Shown: in pieces, positions 59,443 through 64,000 of the stretch | How positions within the stretch are numbered: position 1 is the stretch's first letter | Layout: each line of letters opens with the position of its first letter | Assembly: GCF_958295425.1 (NCBI RefSeq) | Contig: NC_081146.1 | Coordinates: 21,275,458-21,339,457, forward strand | Reading direction: 5' to 3' | DNA from: Solea solea | Lineage: Eukaryota; Chordata; Actinopteri; Pleuronectiformes; Soleidae | DNA length: 64,000 nt | Position numbers and translations under genes: made by a program | The notes under the pieces: generated by a model | Databases searched by the model: none | Seen by the model: the letters and a program-made list of their open reading frames with translations, nothing else | Told to the model about the DNA's origin: nothing

Positions 59443-60312
59443 GTCTGTTTTCCACTTGTTCACATGTCGGCAAGTTTATGAATTAAATAAATCTGTTGCT
59501 AAAGTTCAAAAACATTAAGTTATAATTGTTGTTGTTGTGACAACAGCTCTGTCAATACTTAGTATGACAACGACATTAAATTTGAGCCGTTCATGTGCAG
59601 TGGTGAGCAGCAGGTGGCAGTAGAGCAACAGTTTGGAAGCGTTCTGTGATCACAGAGCAGCTCAGTCCTCCTCTGAACTGACATTCTTCTTTTCCAAATC
59701 CCACTTTCTGTATCACTCCACCGCTTATGATTCATCACATTTAACTTTACTTCCACGTGCACAACACTTTCCATCATCCTTTTTTTTTCTCTCTGCAAGG
59801 TCTCATTTAGGTTTGGATCCCAGACTCGACCTCACAGTGGAGGCTGCTCTACATTTCTCTGCGGTTTTGCAGATACTTACTCACTTCTAGTCTTTAGCCC
59901 TGTCTCCAGCCTAATGCCCTACTCATTTTACACCGGACAAATTTGATCTGTAAATGTAATTACTGTAATGAGCGATGGATGGGCGAGTTCCCCAGGATGA
60001 CCACTGACGTTTTTATGGTCTGGGTTTTTGTAACTTGAACAGAGGGCAGAGGGATATCAAAACTAATATTAGCATAGACGGTGAAAATTCAATGTATGTC
60101 TGTGAATAATAGTTTTATATTCGGACAGCTATCACTGATCTACAGTTTCTCAGGGCTTTTAAAAATTGTCTCTCACGGCAGCTATGGGAAGGAAGTTAGC
60201 CAATCGCTGACAGCAGCTTTAAACGACCACATCCAGTTAAATCTTTCAACTCAAACAGACAGTTTATAACTACACATGTTAAAATACAATATATTACATG
60301 TATCACCCATAC

Positions 60313-60686
60313 CAGGACTGCAATAATTATTAAGTTCAGGAGCCACATACACCACAATTTAATCCCAAGTGGGTCGGACCAGTCGAATAACAGCATATTA
60401 ACCTATTACAACCTATTTTAACAACAAGCACTCAAAATGTTTCCCTTTATTTTACATTAAATGAAGCATCTTTTCACAAAACATATTATGAACAACCTGA
60501 AATTTCTTGAGAAAAACAAGTGAAATTTCAATAATACAGTATCATGCCTAAGCCATTTACAGGTATCTGTAATTTATGATTAGATTTTAATCATAATGTG
60601 AAATTTTTACAAATTCATCCTGGGGGCCGGATTGGACCCACTGGTGGGCCGGTTCTGGCCCGCAGGCCATACGTTTGACTCCCCTG
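60313..60686 (-). mobile_element. hAT-like non-autonomous element (GGGCCGG family)
   Basis: Right end: GGCCGGATTGGACCCACTGG, GGGCCGGTTCTGGCCCGCAG and ACGTTTGACTCCCCTG. Left part: GTTCAGGAGCCACATACACC and GTGGGTCGGACCAGTCGAAT. This is the layout of a very widespread vertebrate hAT-derived repeat with CAGGGGTGTCAAAC ends. The left terminus (CCAGGACTGCAA) is decayed. Confidence 0.75.
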
Positions 60687-60687
60687 A

Positions 60688-60806
60688 TTTAGATAATCAA
60701 TAATGCGGTTTTAGAGTTGTGTTTTCTTATAATTAAAACATGCTTTCTGGCTTTACAGCCTCTTAAATGTGAGTATTTAATGATTCTATTGCTCCAGTTG
60801 ACTGAA

Positions 60807-60812
<6 letters not shown>
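60688..60812 (+). repeat. Family A repeat, fragment
   Basis: AGATAATCAATAATGCGG, CTTATAATTAAAACATGCTT, CTTTACAGCCTCTTAAATGT and TTCTATTGCTCCAGTTGACT match the family A middle. The copy runs into the TA microsatellite, which probably grew from its AT-rich part. Confidence 0.6.

Positions 60813-60850
<38 letters not shown>
60810..60850 (+). repeat. (TA)n microsatellite
   Basis: About 20 TA units; further AATAT/ATATAAT repeats follow at 60920-60975. Confidence 0.93.
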
Positions 60851-60854
<4 letters not shown>

Positions 60855-61564
60855 CATGCAGCACATGCACACAATATCTATACTTCTTATCCTTGTAGGT
60901 ACATGAGCCTATTACATATAATAAAATATAATATAATATAATATACAGTAATGTAATATAATATGATATAATATACATGTAGATATTGTAGTAATGCCAT
61001 AGCTCAAATCTAAATAGTATGTGAGAATCAGGCTGGCAGTCTTCACCTCTGTGGGACGTGTGGTCAGCTCAGGCCGACTCTGGCACTGCCCAGTCTGACT
61101 GGAGCCACTGTTGGGGAGCTGGCAGGCTGGAGGCTGACCCTGACAGACAGTTGGGTGGTTGGCTTGCAGGATTAGGCTGGCAGTGAGAAAGGGTGGGCTA
61201 ACTCGCTGGGTGGCTGGCTAGCTGGGCATGGAAGCCTGTCAGTTGGCAGCTCAGCTTGACGGTGTGTCCACATGGCAGCTTTGGACGAGATGAAGAGAAC
61301 AGTGTGGCGTAACAAACATAGCTGTGTCAATATGGGGGAGAAAGTGACTCACAACACCTGAAAAATCTGACAATTTAAAGTGGTTGTGCCAAAAAACTGT
61401 TTCCAGCGCAGACAGTTACTCAAGTCATGTTCAACAAATCGCAATAAACTCCCCGTAGCTCCAATTTTGTATTGTAATCTCTGGTGAACTCAGCTAGTAA
61501 GAAGTTTATATTTGAGATTTTATTGTTCTCTTCCTGACACAACCATCCCATTTATCCGGAATAC

Positions 61565-61639
61565 CTTATGGATGTGGTTGGGGTCAATTTAGAGTGTCCA
61601 TTTAACTCAAAACAAGCCAAGTTCCCTTTCCACTAGACC
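61565..61639 (-). repeat. SINE head fragment joined to another repeat piece
   Basis: GGTCAATTTAGAGTGTCCAT matches the body of the 57425 SINE (GGTCAATTTAGAGTGTCCAC). ACAAGCCAAGTTCCCTTTCCACT matches the tRNA head of the 35215 SINE. A family B element starts right after. This is a mosaic of three repeat types within about 80 bases. Confidence 0.55.
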
Positions 61640-61866
61640 CATGGTACTCAAACTGTGGTACATGAACTTGTACATGAATACTGTTCTCCTGTATATATCA
61701 GGGTATGTGATCGGAGTGGAGCTGAGGAATTTTAGAAAATGAAACAAATAACAAAGAAATTATAGTCAGTTAAATAGTAATAGAGTCACCTTAACTCTCG
61801 ATCCATCTTAGTCTAATTTCACTACACCAGTGTGTGAAGTATGGGTGAGGAAGAGGAGGATGAGCA
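61640..61866 (-). mobile_element. Family B element, partial
   Basis: CATGGTACTCAAACTGTGGT, ATCAGGGTATGTGATCGGAG, TGGAGCTGAGGAATTTTAGA, GTCACCTTAACTCTCG and GTGAGGAAGAGGAGGATGAG follow the order of the 43945 copy. The right terminus is missing. Confidence 0.65.
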
Positions 61867-62178
61867 CATGCAAATCATTTGGTATGACGACTGAAAATGT
61901 GTAAATGAAAGTGTGTATCACATCCGTAATATACAAAAATGCAATCTTTGTTTTACTTGTCTAATGGAATTAACCACACTTAAACAATAAAGACCCTGAT
62001 CATGTGATTATGATATGACGGTCAAAGCAAATATCATGTAATGTATGTTGTTTGTGTCTCTGAAATGAATTATTGCAGCATTTACTGTCTTTTTTCCCCA
62101 CATCATTTGATATGTTGATATTTAAAGTGTTATAGGGTGGATATGTCACATTTAATTGTATGTTTCTTCTCTTTACAG

Positions 62179-62227
62179 AACGCTTTACAGTGTACAGTGC
62201 TAAGAAGCTCAGGCAAGCGTGGAATAA
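62179..62227 (+). CDS. cdk14: cdk14 exon: short C-lobe exon (last one in the window)
   Basis: Acceptor TCTCTTTACAG ends at 62178, donor GTAAGT starts at 62228; the exon is 49 nt. AA at the start completes a Glu codon and AA at the end begins a Lys codon. It encodes ERFTVYSAKKLRQAWN (fragment residues 328-343). Human CDK14 has ERFTLYSSKNLRQAWNK here. The next exon, expected to begin with the third base of Lys and then LSY, was not found before base 64000, so the gene runs out of the window. Confidence 0.95.
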
Positions 62228-62254
62228 GTAAGTTCTGACTATACACTATATGTG

Positions 62255-62375
62255 TGTGTGTGTGGGGACATTTGACCTTGTGGGGACATTTTGTCTGGGC
62301 TCCACAACTTTAAAGGGTTTTTCAGGGTTAGGGTAAGAATTAGGTTAAGGTAAAGGGCTAGGGAATGCATTTTGT
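62255..62375 (+). repeat. Repeat family D, reverse of the 55607 copy
   Basis: GGGGACATTTGACCTTGTGG, GGGGACATTTTGTCTGGGCT and CAGGGTTAGGGTAAGAATTA; it begins only about 27 bases after the last cdk14 exon and so lies next to its splice donor. Confidence 0.6.
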
Positions 62376-62762
62376 TCATGTTGTGTCTAATGTTTGTGTT
62401 TTATTTATTTTCCGCATATAAAATAATTGAAAAATGGGCAATACATTAATTTCAATGACGTATCACATCATTGGATACATTGAAAATGATATCAAGGCTG
62501 TATTAGTAATGACAAAAGAAAGGCAGTCCATATGGAAACGATGATTCAGGTTTTTTTTGTTTTGTTTTTGGTTCTTTAAATTGCTCTGGAGGCAAATTTG
62601 CAAAAATATTCAGACCGAGAGAAGCTCTGGGTGGGATAGATATGAAATTGATAATTGCATATGAATATGTAATGTGCATCTATTATTAAACAGGTTTTCC
62701 ATAAGATGTTTTTGACACACCATTACCATTTATATTGTCTTAAAAGTCAAATTCCCTGCACA

Positions 62763-62766
<4 letters not shown>

Positions 62767-62797
<31 letters not shown>
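62767..62797 (+). repeat. (CA)n microsatellite
   Basis: About 31 bases of pure AC/CA. Confidence 0.92.
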
Positions 62798-62799
<2 letters not shown>

Positions 62800-64000
62800 C
62801 AGTACCAATAACATACAGACTTCCTGCTGTACACACATGTGAGACCTAACTGTGGGACACCAGGTGGTGTGTGTATTGTAGGAAAAGGATATGGTGGCAC
62901 AGTCTGGGGCTTCTTTTTGCCTCAGGCATACATCTGGAGAGGAGAGCATGGAGAGCAGTGAGAGGTGTGTGCGTGTCTATGTGTGTGTGTGCGTGTGTGT
63001 GCGTGTCATGTCCACAGGGAAATTTAAAATACAAGCACGCTTGATGTGATTTATATGAATCTCTAGCCTTTACTTTTCTGACATGAAGATACTGCCGCTA
63101 CCATTAGCATCTACCTCTACTATTTATCAAATACTATCATTAATGTCCATTTATTACCAGATAATCTGTTTTAAAGTTGAGACTATGAAACACTGTCCCA
63201 GGTCAGGAATAGTGGGGCGGATGATTGACAGTTTTGATGTCATCCTTTGCTTGGACTTATTTGATCAGTGGATCTGAACATCACCTTTGACCAGGTTTTG
63301 ATATGTGACAGCAGCCTGACATGGCACGAGGGAATAAAAACAGTCAAACCAGTGAAAGTGTAAAGTAGCGTACTGTTGCTATCTATGATCATATGGTGCA
63401 TATAATGAACAGAGGGGTCATGAGGTCATCGGGCGCCATGACGCTGCCTGCCGCAAGATCTGCACCTTCAAGATCAAGAGATATTACATAACAACAAAAA
63501 AACTATAAAACTCATCATTCCCAACTTCATTTAATAGTTAATAACTTTGAATAGACAGTATATGATGATGTTTTTAATGGAGTGACAGTATGAGAGTTTA
63601 ATTAACGTTACAGTGCACTCACCAGGGTTCCCACAAAATCTTTGAAGATTTGTGAATATTAATTGTGAATATTATCCTAAAAAAAAAGTTACAGTAGGTT
63701 GATATTTAGGTAAACATCTCCCCCCCACCGCCGATGTGCCCTTGTTTGTTATGATGCCTCCTACTGTTTCCTGCGCCCTGCATTGCTTGATGTATCGTCG
63801 GATAGGCCTACACAGAACTAATGTTACGATTCCATGCAGAACAAGTTACCATGCAAGATCTGCACATAAATAAAAGTGGACGCTATGGGCGAAGCAGCTC
63901 TTACAAGTTGCCCTCCTATCTTAAGCTGTGTCAACACATTTGGTCTTTGAATTTGGAACTAATTGGTCCTGGGTAGTCCTTAAAAAGTTCTTGTATTTGA

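Larger units (their letters stand above)
56795..62178 (+). other. cdk14: cdk14 intron (5.4 kb)
   Basis: GTGAGG…TTACAG intron. It carries a Tc1 terminus, a tRNA-headed SINE, CA and AT microsatellites, a GGGCCGG-terminated hAT-like element, family A and B pieces and a SINE head fragment. The interval 58650-60300 has a poly-G run and nothing else recognised. Confidence 0.85.
62228..64000 (+). other. cdk14: Start of the next cdk14 intron
   Basis: Begins GTAAGT. It holds a family D copy (62255-62375), a CA repeat (62767-62797) and a GT-rich stretch near 62965-63005. I looked for the next kinase exon (expected LSYVNHAEDLA-like) and did not see it, so this intron extends past the window. Confidence 0.8.

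Overview
The window is vertebrate nuclear DNA, almost certainly from a teleost fish. It holds one recognisable protein-coding gene, split into short exons by long introns. The introns are filled with repeat types typical of fish: non-autonomous hAT-like elements, decayed Tc1 copies, tRNA-headed SINEs and many CA/GT microsatellites. There are no operons, ribosome-binding sites or other prokaryotic features.

The gene is cdk14 (PFTAIRE-1 / PFTK1), a cyclin-dependent kinase that works with cyclin Y at the membrane. It lies on the + strand. Ten consecutive internal coding exons can be placed with GT..AG boundaries and compatible phases: 9919-10164, 13307-13401, 14615-14694, 15910-16004, 18803-18865, 27408-27531, 38218-38338, 42358-42451, 56731-56794 and 62179-62227. 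Together they encode 343 complete codons plus 2 nt, with no stop or frameshift. They cover the Ser-rich N-terminal region, Gly-rich loop, VALK lysine, PFTAIRE helix, hinge, HRD loop, DFG motif, activation segment and part of the C-lobe. The first coding exons (about 41 residues, judged from the human protein) were not found and probably lie upstream of the window. The C-terminal exons lie beyond base 64000.

Layout: 1-9918 is the 5' flank or upstream intron, with Tc1 and hAT-like elements and a CpG-richer stretch at about 8400-9330. The interval 9919-18865 is exon-dense, with five exons in 9 kb. The interval 18866-62178 holds five more exons separated by introns of 4-14 kb, where most repeats sit. 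The interval 62228-64000 is the start of a further intron.

Repeats fall into several recognisable families: Tc1-like (four pieces); hAT-like family A with TAGGSCTGCAA termini (seven copies); family B starting CAGTGGTTCTCAAAC (six copies); a DNA element, family C, with TGCCGGGATCAG termini (three copies in the same orientation); a GTGTTTCCATC-terminal family (two copies); and tRNA-headed SINEs (three copies plus a fragment). Target-site duplications are visible for two hAT-like insertions. I found no CRISPR array, phage, toxin system, rRNA gene or free-standing tRNA gene, and nothing I would call a new biological system. The more curious items are a four-copy 83-bp tandem array, a nested insertion, an in-frame candidate alternative 5' exon of cdk14 and CpG-rich intronic segments.
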